A stretch of 47,529 nt of DNA, from assembly GCA_019359535.1 (NCBI GenBank), contig JAHHHE010000012.1:1-47529 (forward strand), given 5' to 3'. How positions within the stretch are numbered: position 1 is the first letter of the stretch; every line of letters begins with the position of its first letter. The position numbers and the translations under genes were made by a program. The stretch is from Gloeocapsa sp. UFS-A4-WI-NPMV-4B04. GTDB lineage: Bacteria > Cyanobacteriota > Cyanobacteriia > Cyanobacteriales > Chroococcidiopsidaceae. A model generated the notes under the pieces. It was not told where the DNA came from, did not search any database, and saw nothing but the letters and a program-made list of their open reading frames with translations. This document shows positions 7,858-17,760 of the stretch, piece by piece.

Positions 7858-10800
7858 TTAATCCGATTGACAGGTTAAATCAACAATGGTGTCGAAACGA
7901 TAACTATTAACTAAATCCTTCAGAGTGTGTGCCAAAAGGTGATGTTCTTCAGGAATTTGTTCTAGTAGTTGCAAAACAAGTTTGGAATTAACTCTAGTTG
8001 CTGCTTGATGTAATTGCGCAATCCATTCTATAGACATTACAGTTAAACTTTCAGCTTTCAGCACATAGCTTTCAGTTTCCTTTAACTGACTACTGATATC
8101 TGAGCGCTGATTATCTTCATAGATATACTGCACTCCTAGATGCTCTGCTATCTTGTCAAACAACACTTGTTCGCGGAAGGGCTTACGCACTAAATCATTA
8201 CAGCCAGCAGCGATAATACTACCCCGTTGTTCCTCAAAAGCGCTGGCAGTTAGGGCAATAATCGCGGTTTTTTGCTGCCTTGAGTTGGACTGCGACTTTT
8301 CCAAGGTGCGGATGCGTCGGGTTGCCTGATAACCATCCATAACAGGCATTCGCATATCCATCAAGATTAACTGAGGATACCAAGCTGACCAAGCAGCGAT
8401 CGCCTCCTGTCCGTCGGCAGCTGCCCTCGTCTCAAAGCCGACAGTTTGCAGTAATTCTTCGATCAGTTTGCGGTTCTCTAGGCGATCGTCTACTACTAAA
8501 ATCCGCCATCCAGGCTGATCGGCAGCAAGTCTAAGCACCCGCCCTTTGCTAACTTTTTGGGCTTCTTCCGGCTGCTCAACTAAAGTTATTGGCACTTCAA
8601 AGCAGAAGATAGACCCTTGACCTACAGTGCTAGTGAGGTAGATATCGCCTCCCATCAACTGCACAAACTGACGACTAATCGTTAATCCCAGCCCCGTCCC
8701 TTCCCTAGCTTGAGTACCGCTTGTAGTTTGGACAAAAGGCTGAAACAGACTGTCTATCTCCTCCGGTGCAATGCCTGTTCCAGTATCTTCAACTTCAAAG
8801 TAGAGATATAGGGAAGAATTCCCCTTGTCCCCTTGTCCTGCTCGCAGCGTCACTTCTCCTCTGTCAGTAAACTTAACAGCATTGCTCAAAAGGTTAATTA
8901 ATACCTGCCGGAGTTTGCCCTCATCCGTGATTACATACTGGGGTACAGCAGCAATTTCAAACTGAAGTGACAACTTTTTTGCTTCAGCCCGAATTTGGAA
9001 CATTTCTTGCAGGGTTTGCAGTAGCCGATGCAGGTCAAATCGTTCAGGATTTAGGGTAATGCGTCCTGCTTCAATCTTCGACATCTCCAGCACGTCGTTG
9101 ATGAGATTAAGCAGGTGTTCGCCGCTACGGTTAATGATTTCTAAGGACTCTCCTTGACGGGAAGTGAGTCCGTCGTCCCGTTCCATTAACTGGGCAAAAC
9201 CAAGGATGGCGTTGAGGGGGGTACGCAGTTCATGACTCATGTTTGCTAAAAAAGCGCTCTTGGCACGGTTAGCAGCTTCAGCAGCTTCTTTGGCAACCCG
9301 CAGTGCTGACTCAGCTTGATATCTAGCTCGACCGATCGCAATTAGTTCTCCCACCAGTTTAAGTAAGCTGATTTCCTCTTGGCTCCAGGTTCTAGAGAAA
9401 TGAACCACATCCAGTCCTAGAAATCCAACCACTTTGCCAGTATGAGACATAGGAACAGCTACAACAGACTGGATGAAATGACTATCAAAAAGTTTTTTCT
9501 CAGCTAGCTCAGGCGAGAGTTCTACCACATTTGGGATTTGTACAACGTTGCCGCTAAGGAGCAGGCTATTGAAATAGAGGAACACCTCAACGGCTGTACC
9601 CCTTGCATAGTCCGGTAATGGCTCGATGCTAGGAGCGCACCATTCATGAATATTATGGAACTGGCTTTGATCGTTGGAGTATTCAAAGATGCAGCTGCGT
9701 TCAGCACCAAAAAATTGAGCGATCGCCTGCAACGTAAAGTTAATCGCCGTATCCACATCTTGGTCGATGAAATGTCGAGAAATGCTGCTGAGTAAACTTT
9801 CTACTTGGGCGCGATGCAGCAGTTCTTCTTCTAGTTGTTTGCGCTTGCTAATATCTGCCATCACAAAACCCAGACAGCCTTCCTCTGCATCCAGGCGAAA
9901 GGACAGCAAAACCCAGTTGATTAATCCATTAGGCTGACGCAACCGCAATTCAAAGTTACTGACTTCACCATGCTGGTGGACTTGAGCTAATATTTGCTGG
10001 CGATCGCCCGGATTTGCATAAAACTCAGTTGCACAGCGCTTACCAATCAGGTCTGCGGCAGAGTCGAAGCCCAAGAGTTCAGCCAAACGTTGATTTGCCT
10101 CCAAAATCAGCCCATCTTCTAGACGAGTCAGACCAATCCCCACCTGAGAGTTTTCAAAAATATTCCGGTACTTTAGTTCACTGCGGCGCAGGGCTGACTC
10201 TGCCTGTTTGTGTTCTGTAATGTCACGGGCAACCGCTAGATATAAAACACTGCCGTTCGGCTCTTGTACAGTCGATAAGCTGGTACTGAGCCACCGCCAG
10301 CTGTCGTCCTTATGCTTCACCCGCACCTCAAAAGCTGGCTGCTGCTGCCCCTGCTGGTCTGCTGCTCTTTGCAATGCTGTGAAGCAAATATGCTGGTCAT
10401 CGGGATGCACCAGCGGTGCAAAGGATTGACCCTCTAGTTCTGAAACTTTGTAGCCCAGAATCGAGGTCATATTCGGCGAGATGTAGGTATAGATTCCCTC
10501 TATGGTATTGAGCGAGATAATAATATTGTTAGCGTTCTCCACAATCGAGCGAAACTTTAATTCACTCTGTTGCAGTGCTGACTCTACTCGTTTGCGCTGA
10601 GTTACATCAGTCCCGACTGATAGAATTTCAACCAGGTTTCCCTGCTCATCCAAAATTGGTTTATTTGCCCAGACAATCCATACACGTTCACCATTCTTGC
10701 AAATGTTTTCATTCTCGTTGAACAGATAGTTTTCTGGGTGCTGACAAATATCAACCATTAGTGCCTGCAAGTCACGCCCCGAAGTTTCAGTTTGAGGGAC

Positions 10801-13329
10801 AATCGTGCCAACTACATTTCGACCTTCAATTTCGCTGCTCTCAAAACCAAAGAGGCGCTGACCATAGTCGTTCATGAACCTGATATTGCCGTCTGTGTCC
10901 CAACGAAGAATGATGCAGTTAGCAGTCTGCACTAAGTCCCGGTACTGAGCAACGCTAGCTTGTAGTGCTACTTCTGCGCGTTTGCGATCACTGACATCGC
11001 GTCCCAAAACTACCAGAGCCTTGCGCCTACCATCAGGATAAAACAGGGGAACCTTAATCAGCTCGAAAATGGTGGTTGTCCCATCAGGTCGGGGACAGAT
11101 TTCCTCTACTCGGTAAGTAGAACCGTGTTGCCAAGTTTGTTCATCGGTTTCTTTGCAACCAAGCAAGATATTCCGATAAAAATTGCTGAATTGGGCTAGT
11201 TCTGCGTCTGTTTTGCATCTATAATCAACACCTTCTAGCTGGAAAAATTCAAGATTAGCCTGGTTTGACACTAGCCAACGTCCGGCTCCGTCCTTGAAAC
11301 AGATAATATCTGGTGTCGCGTCGATCAGTGTCCGCAATCGCTCCTCACTCTCTCGCAGTGCTTCTTCTGCTCGTTTACGATCGCTAATATCCCGGAAGTA
11401 CCAAACTCTGCCGTAGTAATTTCCTTCTAGGAATTCTCCTTCTGAAACGCTATTCGAACGCACGGTTTTAGAATAGCGCTCTAAAATCCGTTGATCTTTT
11501 AGGTAAATTTCATCACTGCTATCTTCTTCTGGATGCTGATATAGATACTCCACTTTAGCCAGAAACTCCTCTGGCTGTTTCAGTTTATCCAGTACCGATG
11601 CCAACAATTGCTGATCGTCACCAGTCTCGATAACTGCCTCTGGAATTTGCCATAGTTGGCAGAAAAGCTGATTGTAGGATGCAACTGCACGGTTTTCATC
11701 AATAACCAAAATGCCTTCAATAGAGGCTTCTTGTTGAGCTTTTAGCAGAGCGTTACTACGACTTAGCTGGGCTGTACGCTCCTCAACTTGACGCTCTAGA
11801 TTAGCGTTGAGCGCTGCCAGCTGTTGGTAAAGTTTTGCTTGTTGGATGGCGATTGCTACTTGGTTTCCCAGCTGCTTTAATAAGTCAACTTCCAACGGTT
11901 GCCAATCACGCGCTCCTGAACATTGATGAGCAACTAATAGCCAACAACCCTGGTCATCAAAGTGTTTTTCAGACTTATCTAAACTGGGTAAAAACTCGCG
12001 AGCCTTGTGCGGAGGGCTACCCAGCAGAATCGGCACTCCCAGACACGCTTTGACCTGAAGTTGCTGCAAAATCTGGGCGCTAACTGGGATAATCTCCTCT
12101 TGAGACATATCATTAATTGCCCGAACTCCCTGCTCAAAATTTGCCATCATATCCCTACTAAAGGTTTGATTGGCGATTGTCAGATCTAGAATTGATTGCC
12201 GTTCGGGAACAACTGATTCTGCAACAACCTTGGTGTGGCAGTTCTCATCTATGTAACAAATGCAAACGCGGTCAGTTTGGAGAAACTGCCGCACTTCCAC
12301 AACAGTTCTATTGAGAATTTGCTCTAGGTCTAAAGACTGCCGAATTCGCAAAGCAATCTCTGCCAACAAGCGATCGCGCTCTTGCGACATCCGAAGTTGG
12401 GCTTCTGCCTGCTGGCGCTCAGTGATATCGCGCACTACCGCTAAAACGTGAGGCTTGCCTTTGTATGTGAAGGTTGTCCCCCTTACCTCAACCGGAAAGG
12501 CTGTGCCGTCTTTACACAAGTCAAAAGCTTGAACCTCAAACTGAACATCACGATGGATTGTTTGCAAATAGTCAACAACTATAGAGTGATAGTCTGGGTG
12601 GATTAAGGTTTTGTGGTCTAGACCAATAAACTCTGCATTGGAGTAGCCGTGCATTCGACAAGCAGCTGGATTTGCCCCAACGACATTACCTTTAAGATTA
12701 TTAATAATCAAGCCATCACTGGTTGCTTCAAAAATGGCTCGATACTGTTTCTCTCGTTCTTGCAGTTCTTCTTCAGCCCGCTTCCGCTCTGTAATGTCTT
12801 GAAAAGCACCAATTGCATAAACAATTTCGCCTTTTTCGTCAAAGATAGGAGTCGCCCGCACCTCTAGGGAAATAGTGCGATTACCTTGGCGGATCTCCAT
12901 ATCGTTAACAATTCCACTTTCGCCTCTCAAAGCTTGGACAATGGGTAGTTGAGCGTTTGGGTACAGTTGATTCGTTCCGGCGATATAGACCTGATAAACT
13001 TCTGCTAATTGCTGCTCGCTAGCTTCTGGTGTAATACCTTTACCAAGTAGCTGCTGTGCCGCACGATTGGCGTAGTAAGGTTTACCACTGGAATCGACAA
13101 CGAACACACCCACTGGCACTGCTTCTAAAAACTGGGCTAACCTTTTCTCACTCTCGCGTACTGCCTCCTCTGCCTGGTTTTGCAACTGGGCTTCAACCGT
13201 ATCCGAGTGTTCTATATTAGTTTCTAGTAAAATTTCCAGATCCGCTTTGTCCCGCTTTAAGTCTTGGACTTCTTGGCGTAGCCTTTGGATTTCTAAAAGC
13301 AGCTGTTCTCTAGATAGTTCTTCCTGCAT
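7858..13329 (-). CDS. Giant hybrid sensor histidine kinase (7 PAS, 2 GAF, HisKA, HATPase, REC)
   Basis: About 1823 residues from ATG 13329, which has AGGGA upstream; a TTG at 13353 is the other possible start, and the numbering here uses it. The order is coiled coil (10-65), PAS 70-190, PAS 200-315, GAF 325-505, five more PAS at about 530-665, 665-795, 800-925, 930-1050 and 1055-1175, GAF 1190-1340, HisKA with His1374 ([10 protein letters not shown]), HATPase (N-box LLSNAVKF, GTGLGL at 1552-1557), REC with Asp1666 (LMDMRMP), and a helical tail. No transmembrane segment is visible, so it is a soluble sensor. The first GAF resembles cyanobacteriochrome GAFs (LLVAHQCSG, LEVDLLKQLGNQVAIAIQQA) but has Pro-Val-Ser at 423-425, where bilin-binding members have Cys-His. 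It sits between the STAS gene and the REC-kinase in one operon. Confidence 0.95.
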   Translation of the reverse strand: MQEELSREQLLLEIQRLRQEVQDLKRDKADLEILLETNIEHSDTVEAQLQNQAEEAVRESEKRLAQFLEAVPVGVFVVDSSGKPYYANRAAQQLLGKGITPEASEQQLAEVYQVYIAGTNQLYPNAQLPIVQALRGESGIVNDMEIRQGNRTISLEVRATPIFDEKGEIVYAIGAFQDITERKRAEEELQEREKQYRAIFEATSDGLIINNLKGNVVGANPAACRMHGYSNAEFIGLDHKTLIHPDYHSIVVDYLQTIHRDVQFEVQAFDLCKDGTAFPVEVRGTTFTYKGKPHVLAVVRDITERQQAEAQLRMSQERDRLLAEIALRIRQSLDLEQILNRTVVEVRQFLQTDRVCICYIDENCHTKVVAESVVPERQSILDLTIANQTFSRDMMANFEQGVRAINDMSQEEIIPVSAQILQQLQVKACLGVPILLGSPPHKAREFLPSLDKSEKHFDDQGCWLLVAHQCSGARDWQPLEVDLLKQLGNQVAIAIQQAKLYQQLAALNANLERQVEERTAQLSRSNALLKAQQEASIEGILVIDENRAVASYNQLFCQLWQIPEAVIETGDDQQLLASVLDKLKQPEEFLAKVEYLYQHPEEDSSDEIYLKDQRILERYSKTVRSNSVSEGEFLEGNYYGRVWYFRDISDRKRAEEALRESEERLRTLIDATPDIICFKDGAGRWLVSNQANLEFFQLEGVDYRCKTDAELAQFSNFYRNILLGCKETDEQTWQHGSTYRVEEICPRPDGTTTIFELIKVPLFYPDGRRKALVVLGRDVSDRKRAEVALQASVAQYRDLVQTANCIILRWDTDGNIRFMNDYGQRLFGFESSEIEGRNVVGTIVPQTETSGRDLQALMVDICQHPENYLFNENENICKNGERVWIVWANKPILDEQGNLVEILSVGTDVTQRKRVESALQQSELKFRSIVENANNIIISLNTIEGIYTYISPNMTSILGYKVSELEGQSFAPLVHPDDQHICFTALQRAADQQGQQQPAFEVRVKHKDDSWRWLSTSLSTVQEPNGSVLYLAVARDITEHKQAESALRRSELKYRNIFENSQVGIGLTRLEDGLILEANQRLAELLGFDSAADLIGKRCATEFYANPGDRQQILAQVHQHGEVSNFELRLRQPNGLINWVLLSFRLDAEEGCLGFVMADISKRKQLEEELLHRAQVESLLSSISRHFIDQDVDTAINFTLQAIAQFFGAERSCIFEYSNDQSQFHNIHEWCAPSIEPLPDYARGTAVEVFLYFNSLLLSGNVVQIPNVVELSPELAEKKLFDSHFIQSVVAVPMSHTGKVVGFLGLDVVHFSRTWSQEEISLLKLVGELIAIGRARYQAESALRVAKEAAEAANRAKSAFLANMSHELRTPLNAILGFAQLMERDDGLTSRQGESLEIINRSGEHLLNLINDVLEMSKIEAGRITLNPERFDLHRLLQTLQEMFQIRAEAKKLSLQFEIAAVPQYVITDEGKLRQVLINLLSNAVKFTDRGEVTLRAGQGDKGNSSLYLYFEVEDTGTGIAPEEIDSLFQPFVQTTSGTQAREGTGLGLTISRQFVQLMGGDIYLTSTVGQGSIFCFEVPITLVEQPEEAQKVSKGRVLRLAADQPGWRILVVDDRLENRKLIEELLQTVGFETRAAADGQEAIAAWSAWYPQLILMDMRMPVMDGYQATRRIRTLEKSQSNSRQQKTAIIALTASAFEEQRGSIIAAGCNDLVRKPFREQVLFDKIAEHLGVQYIYEDNQRSDISSQLKETESYVLKAESLTVMSIEWIAQLHQAATRVNSKLVLQLLEQIPEEHHLLAHTLKDLVNSYRFDTIVDLTCQSD

Positions 13330-13401
13330 AACAATTTGTCCCTTTTCGAGCAAGGGAAATTCATACCCCAGCTATTTTATTCATACACTAGCAGCGAGTT
13401 A

Positions 13402-13746
13402 TTATTCCAATTTCAACTGCAAATTAGGCATTAATCGTTGTAAATTTTTCAACGACTTCCCCTGCCAAGGAATATTTTTAGAGCCTTGGATCGTTAGCCC
13501 AATATTTGCTTTCTGACGTACCTTTAGTACAAACTTTAAGATCATATTTATTCCTGAACTATTGAGAAATTGCAGTTCTTGTAAGTTCAGAATAATCATC
13601 GACCGCTCTTGCAAAATCACTTCGTTTAGTAACTGCACAATTGGCGCATACTCTTCCATCCCAATTAGCCGCAGTGAACCCTGGAACTTAACTGTTTTGG
13701 TAACTGGATCGTACCAAACCCTGTAATCTTTAGTTTTAATTTCCAT
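13402..13746 (-). CDS. STAS-like anti-sigma-factor-antagonist protein (Slr1659-like)
   Basis: A 114-residue protein with the STAS core: strand VKFQGSLRL, MIILNLQELQFLNSSGINMIL and a final strand IGLTIQGS. Ser63/Ser64 in LNSSGIN are in the position phosphorylated in SpoIIAA/RsbV proteins. It resembles the cyanobacterial group named after Slr1659. In partner-switching systems an ATPase-like kinase phosphorylates this protein and a PP2C phosphatase reverses it. Both partners lie directly upstream (13787-14371 and 14390-16642), so the assignment is well supported by context. It ends about 70 bp before the giant kinase start. Confidence 0.85.
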   Translation of the reverse strand: MEIKTKDYRVWYDPVTKTVKFQGSLRLIGMEEYAPIVQLLNEVILQERSMIILNLQELQFLNSSGINMILKFVLKVRQKANIGLTIQGSKNIPWQGKSLKNLQRLMPNLQLKLE

Positions 13747-13786
13747 CTCCCAAAGCTCCTTGCATATCCTCAGCTACCTCGTCAGG

Positions 13787-14371
13787 CTAAACCGTTAATT
13801 GCAGCATAGTAGTCACAGTTATTACTTCCGGTTCCCCTGTGACGGTTGCAAATTTCCACCCAATTTTGGCTAAATAATCATTCATCATTGTCAGCAAGCC
13901 TAATCCGGATTCTTCGTACTCATCGGTGGCATTTTTTTCTAGTTGCCTGATATACAATTCTTCTAAATCGGAACTTGTTAATTCTTCAATGAATGCCTGA
14001 AATTTCTTAACTCCTTGTGGAGGTATGCTGTTAGTAACTAGAAATACTACGTGATCACTGTATAAGTGCAGCGCAATGCTGATCGGCTGCTGCGATGCTT
14101 CGTCGTTAAACTTCATGGCATTTTCTAACAACTCATTAGCAATGTAACTCACAGCACTTTTAATTTCTGCTTGTTTGTTGCTCGTGGTAGTAGTATCTTC
14201 ATTTTTAGGAAAAAAAGTTGTTAAGTAGTCAGCAATAAAATCAGCAGATAAGCCATTGTTACGCCATCGCTGCTTGAGGGAAATGGAGCTAGGAGAAAAA
14301 CTAATTAATAGAAATTCTTGACTGGGAGATAAAGCATCGTTAAAGTTGCCAAACACCTGAGTCGTAGTCAT
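13787..14371 (-). CDS. Anti-sigma-factor-like ATPase/Ser kinase (Slr1658-like)
   Basis: A 194-residue protein with a GHKL-type ATPase fold. The N-box is YIANELLENAMKFN and the glycine box is EESGLGLLTMMNDY. It resembles the cyanobacterial Slr1658 group and fits the SpoIIAB/RsbW-like role of phosphorylating the STAS protein encoded next. The ATG at 14371 has AAAGG five bases upstream and is preferred over a GTG at 14386. It begins within 20 bp of the phosphatase stop, so the genes are almost certainly co-transcribed. Whether it binds a sigma factor or another target is unknown. Confidence 0.82.
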   Translation of the reverse strand: MTTTQVFGNFNDALSPSQEFLLISFSPSSISLKQRWRNNGLSADFIADYLTTFFPKNEDTTTTSNKQAEIKSAVSYIANELLENAMKFNDEASQQPISIALHLYSDHVVFLVTNSIPPQGVKKFQAFIEELTSSDLEELYIRQLEKNATDEYEESGLGLLTMMNDYLAKIGWKFATVTGEPEVITVTTMLQLTV

Positions 14372-14389
14372 TAAACCTTTAATCACTTT

Positions 14390-16642
14390 CTACTTTTGTT
14401 TGAGTACCAGCAAAGTAATGTCATCGTAGACTTTTTGCGTGTCAATATGCGCTCGCACGTCTTCAATTACCACTTGTTTGATTTCCTCTGCGGATCGCTG
14501 CCAATTACAGTTTACAACTTCACATAGCCGCTCTAGGCCATATTGTACTCCCGACTCGTTCTCAGCTTCAGTAATCCCGTCGGTGTACAGCACTACTACG
14601 TCACCTGGATTTAAGCCAATTTCCTTTTGTGCCACAAACGCTGCAATGTCTGGTTCCAAACCTATCGGAAAACCAAAATCTATAGTATCAATTTGCTCTA
14701 TTCTGCCCTTAGCACGCACTACAATTATTTCTTCGTGTTGTCCACTCAAACGCAGTTTGCCTTCTTCGTAGTCCAACAAAGCGATGCTCATACTTTTATC
14801 AATATTCATGCGCTGAATGTTGTGATAAATTGTGCGGTTGAGAACATTCAAGAATTTAACTGGATCTGTCTCGTTATTTTCGAGTAAAGTTCGCACTGCG
14901 GTTTGCACCATAATCATTAATACACCGCTTGAGAGCCCGTGTCCGGTTACGTCACCAATGCCAATTTTTACTCGCCCATCGTAGCTAAGTACGTCGTAAT
15001 AATCACCGCCTACTTCATCTGCTGGTTGCATAAAGCTGGCAATCTCTAGTCCCTTAACTTGATTTAGCTCTTGTTGTTTAGGCAAAATCATCTCTTGGAG
15101 TCGGCGCGTAATTGATAATTCAGCGCTCATCCGCAGATTTTCATGTTTGAGGCGATCATTAAGAGCAATAATTTCAGTATTGGCTTGTGCTAGTTGAGCG
15201 GTGCGCTCTGAAACTTTAAATTCAAGTCCTTCATTCGCCTGTTCCAGCTGGTTATGTTGCTCAACTACTTCAGTTGCCAGAATATTAAATACTTGAGCTA
15301 ATAGCCCAATTTCATTAGAAGTTGTATGTTTAATTGGTAGATTGCTTATTTGATTGAATTTCTTATCTGCTACTAACGCACCCATTATTCTGACATTAGA
15401 TGTAGTTTGTAATAAAGGTTTGATTAAAAAGCGGCTCAATATAAAATAAGCGACAAACATAATCAAGACAATAGTAAGTAATGAGTAAATAATTAGTAAT
15501 TGAATAATATTGTCTGCAACTGCATTAATTTCAGAAACAGGCTTGACGATAACTAACTTCCAGTATGAGTTTGGAACATGAAAAATGAATGCTGTAGAAG
15601 CTTTGTTTATAACAAAATCATTTTTTAACTCAATTCTCGTATATAAGTTTGTTTGATTCTGACTTTGTTTAAGTGGATTGGCGATCGCAGCAGAAATTAA
15701 TTCTGCTTCCGCTTGCTCAATTTGGTAACTATCACGATTGATCGCTGCTGCGACTATAGAATTATAGTTTTGCCTTTGAAGTGCCTTACTTACTATTTCT
15801 GCGTTCATTTTTTCAACAGCTTCAGACAATGGTAAAAAAAAAGGTTCCTTTGCAGCAAGCTCTGATGCGAGGTATAATTTTTCAGTTTTTTTACTTTGGT
15901 TATCTTTCCCAAATGGTCTAATTAAATTAGTTTTAGGAAAGGTAATAAATCTGTTGTTTCTATCTAAAATAAAAACATAGCCACCTGTTTGTTTTTGCAA
16001 AGATTCTGCAAATGATTGTAATCCTTCTAGATTCAAATCAATAGTAGCTGCGCCAGAAAATTTTCCCTGGTCAAATGTGGCTACTGTACAAGTAACCATC
16101 GGTTGATAGGAATAAGGATCTATGTATGACTTACTCCAAAAACAAGTGTTTTGCTTGGTGTAGCGGACAGGAACATACCATTCTTCATGGTGATATCCTA
16201 AGCAGGATTGATTATAGTCATCGTAGTATTTGAGGTTTCCGCTTTTGTCTCTACCCCAGAAAAAACTTCTTCTTTGTTTATCTGGTTGAAAACTATAGGG
16301 TTCGGGCCAAATTCCGCCACCTGCTACAGCTAAATCTCCCTGAAAGTTAATTAGTTCTGGAATAATCTTTTTGAAAGTCGCTTCTGATTTCGGTAATTTT
16401 TCTGCGGTGACTGCTAAAGTTCGTGTAAGAGCAGCAATTTCCAAAGAGCGAGCATTTAATTCGGAAACAGCATTATTACCAGTTATCTCAATCAAGCGTG
16501 ATGATTCTTTTGCAAGTAATTTTTTGCCTCTTGTATTCATCACCAACACGATACCAGCAAATAACCAGAGTGTAATGAATCCTATGCCTATTAGACCTTG
16601 AAAACTTAAGCTTTTATACCATTTAACTGTGTGTGTTGACAT
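14390..16642 (-). CDS. Membrane-bound SpoIIE-type PP2C phosphatase with Cache and HAMP domains
   Basis: A 750-residue sensor phosphatase. TM1 (about 15-35, GLIGIGFITLWLFAGIVLVM) and TM2 (about 380-402) enclose a large extracytoplasmic Cache-like domain with PYSYQPMVTCTVATF and GAATIDLNLEGL, typical of dCache sensors. HAMP (403-460) and a coiled coil (460-515) lead to a PP2C/SpoIIE domain with metal-binding motifs DEVGGDYYD (542-550), GDVTGHG (563-569), YTDGITEA (686-693) and YDDITLL (739-745). All the expected acidic residues are present, so it should dephosphorylate a Ser/Thr-phosphorylated STAS protein in response to an external small molecule. It is the first gene of the five-gene operon running down to 6697. 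Confidence 0.93.
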   Translation of the reverse strand: MSTHTVKWYKSLSFQGLIGIGFITLWLFAGIVLVMNTRGKKLLAKESSRLIEITGNNAVSELNARSLEIAALTRTLAVTAEKLPKSEATFKKIIPELINFQGDLAVAGGGIWPEPYSFQPDKQRRSFFWGRDKSGNLKYYDDYNQSCLGYHHEEWYVPVRYTKQNTCFWSKSYIDPYSYQPMVTCTVATFDQGKFSGAATIDLNLEGLQSFAESLQKQTGGYVFILDRNNRFITFPKTNLIRPFGKDNQSKKTEKLYLASELAAKEPFFLPLSEAVEKMNAEIVSKALQRQNYNSIVAAAINRDSYQIEQAEAELISAAIANPLKQSQNQTNLYTRIELKNDFVINKASTAFIFHVPNSYWKLVIVKPVSEINAVADNIIQLLIIYSLLTIVLIMFVAYFILSRFLIKPLLQTTSNVRIMGALVADKKFNQISNLPIKHTTSNEIGLLAQVFNILATEVVEQHNQLEQANEGLEFKVSERTAQLAQANTEIIALNDRLKHENLRMSAELSITRRLQEMILPKQQELNQVKGLEIASFMQPADEVGGDYYDVLSYDGRVKIGIGDVTGHGLSSGVLMIMVQTAVRTLLENNETDPVKFLNVLNRTIYHNIQRMNIDKSMSIALLDYEEGKLRLSGQHEEIIVVRAKGRIEQIDTIDFGFPIGLEPDIAAFVAQKEIGLNPGDVVVLYTDGITEAENESGVQYGLERLCEVVNCNWQRSAEEIKQVVIEDVRAHIDTQKVYDDITLLVLKQK

Positions 16643-16861
16643 CGTAAATGCCTGGCTCTGTTTGAGAAAGTTAGTGTAGCTGGCGAGCGCTCCGGAACTC
16701 TGTGATTCTTCAAAAATGCTCTTTTAGACAGCAAAAGTAGGGGAGAAAATTATTATCTCGCCTCTCGTTGCTTATTTATAATACTTTAGTTATCAATTTT
16801 ACCTGTCTTTAGCAGTATTAGCACTTAGCTAACTAATGTTAGTTATATATTCATGAGTACG

Positions 16862-17515
16862 CTAAACTAATCCAGAACGCAAGGCAACAACAGCCGCTTG
16901 AACGCGATCATCTACGGCTAGTTTGTTCATAATGCCACGCACATGAGTTTTGATAGTATTAGGGCTAAGGTAAAGAGCGGCAGCAATTTGTGGATTACTA
17001 TAACCCTCGACCATCAGTTTTAACACCTCTAATTCTCGCTCTGAAAGCTGAACTGTATTACCAGTTGGTGCAGGCGGTTTGAGGTTATCTATCACACGAC
17101 GAGCAATTTGAGGATCGAGGTAAGTTGCTCCTTCACTAGCAGCAGTGATCGCACTTAGCAGTCGCTCCACACTAGCACCTTTAATACAGTAAGCATCTGC
17201 ACCGCTCGCAAGCGCCGCAATAATTTCAGTTTCTGTGGTGTGGGAAGTTAACACTACAACACGAATTTCTGGAAGTGCAGCTTTAATTTGCTTAGTTGCA
17301 GCAACACCGTCGAGTCGTGGTAAACCAATATCCATCACCACAAGATCCGGCTTCAGCTTAAGTGCAGCTTCTACCCCTAAGTAGCCATCTTCTGCTTGCC
17401 CGACAATTTCAAATTGAGGATGATTTTCTAACGCTTGCTCTAAACCTAACTGCATCATCGGATCATCTTCCACAATCAAAATCCGCAATGTTGGGGGTTT
17501 AGGAGTAACGTTCAT
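16862..17515 (-). CDS. NarL/FixJ-family response regulator
   Basis: A 217-residue DNA-binding response regulator. REC spans about 10-125: LIVEDDP, phospho-acceptor Asp62 in VVMDIGLP, the switch Thr in VVLTSH, and Lys in CIKGA. A LuxR-type helix-turn-helix covers about 155-217 (LSERELEVLKLMVEGYSN, IAAALYLSPNTIKTHVRGIM). It should bind DNA as a dimer when phosphorylated. It lies about 220 bp upstream of the phosphatase operon on the same strand. It is the only recognisable DNA-binding response regulator among the signalling genes in this window, so it is a candidate output for the neighbouring kinases. That link is inference. Confidence 0.93.
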   Translation of the reverse strand: MNVTPKPPTLRILIVEDDPMMQLGLEQALENHPQFEIVGQAEDGYLGVEAALKLKPDLVVMDIGLPRLDGVAATKQIKAALPEIRVVVLTSHTTETEIIAALASGADAYCIKGASVERLLSAITAASEGATYLDPQIARRVIDNLKPPAPTGNTVQLSERELEVLKLMVEGYSNPQIAAALYLSPNTIKTHVRGIMNKLAVDDRVQAAVVALRSGLV

Positions 17516-17562
17516 AAGTGATGCTGTTTAGGGAATATTGAAGAATATTCAAGGAGAATATA

Positions 17563-17760
17563 TTGACATCCTCACCGCCCTTAAAGTGCGGTGATTCTTC
17601 GCCACGCCATGACCTACGAATAGGAAAATGACCGCTGATTGGGGTTGACGCTTCAACAAGAACAGCGAGTAACCTCGTCTTACACTCTCTCCACGTCCGT
17701 TTAGAGTCTCGGAATGACCTTCCGCGACTAACCAACGAATCGGACTATATAGTTTACTTT
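17563..17760 (-). mobile_element. Decayed IS200/IS605-type right end
   Basis: On the minus strand the sequence runs through a broken coding-like stretch into a hairpin (CACCGCACTTTAAGGGCGGTG) and ends GAGGATGTCAA at 17563. The intact tnpB element at 18094-19407 ends the same way (hairpin, then GGAGGATGTCA). An open frame across this region (17499-17735) has no TnpB catalytic motif and looks like chance reading through the remnant. The region up to 18093 holds further non-coding sequence and the left side of the intact element. Confidence 0.5.

Noticed and set aside
17499..17735. 78-codon minus-strand frame
   Set aside because: Covers a transposon right-end remnant with a hairpin; no conserved protein motif.
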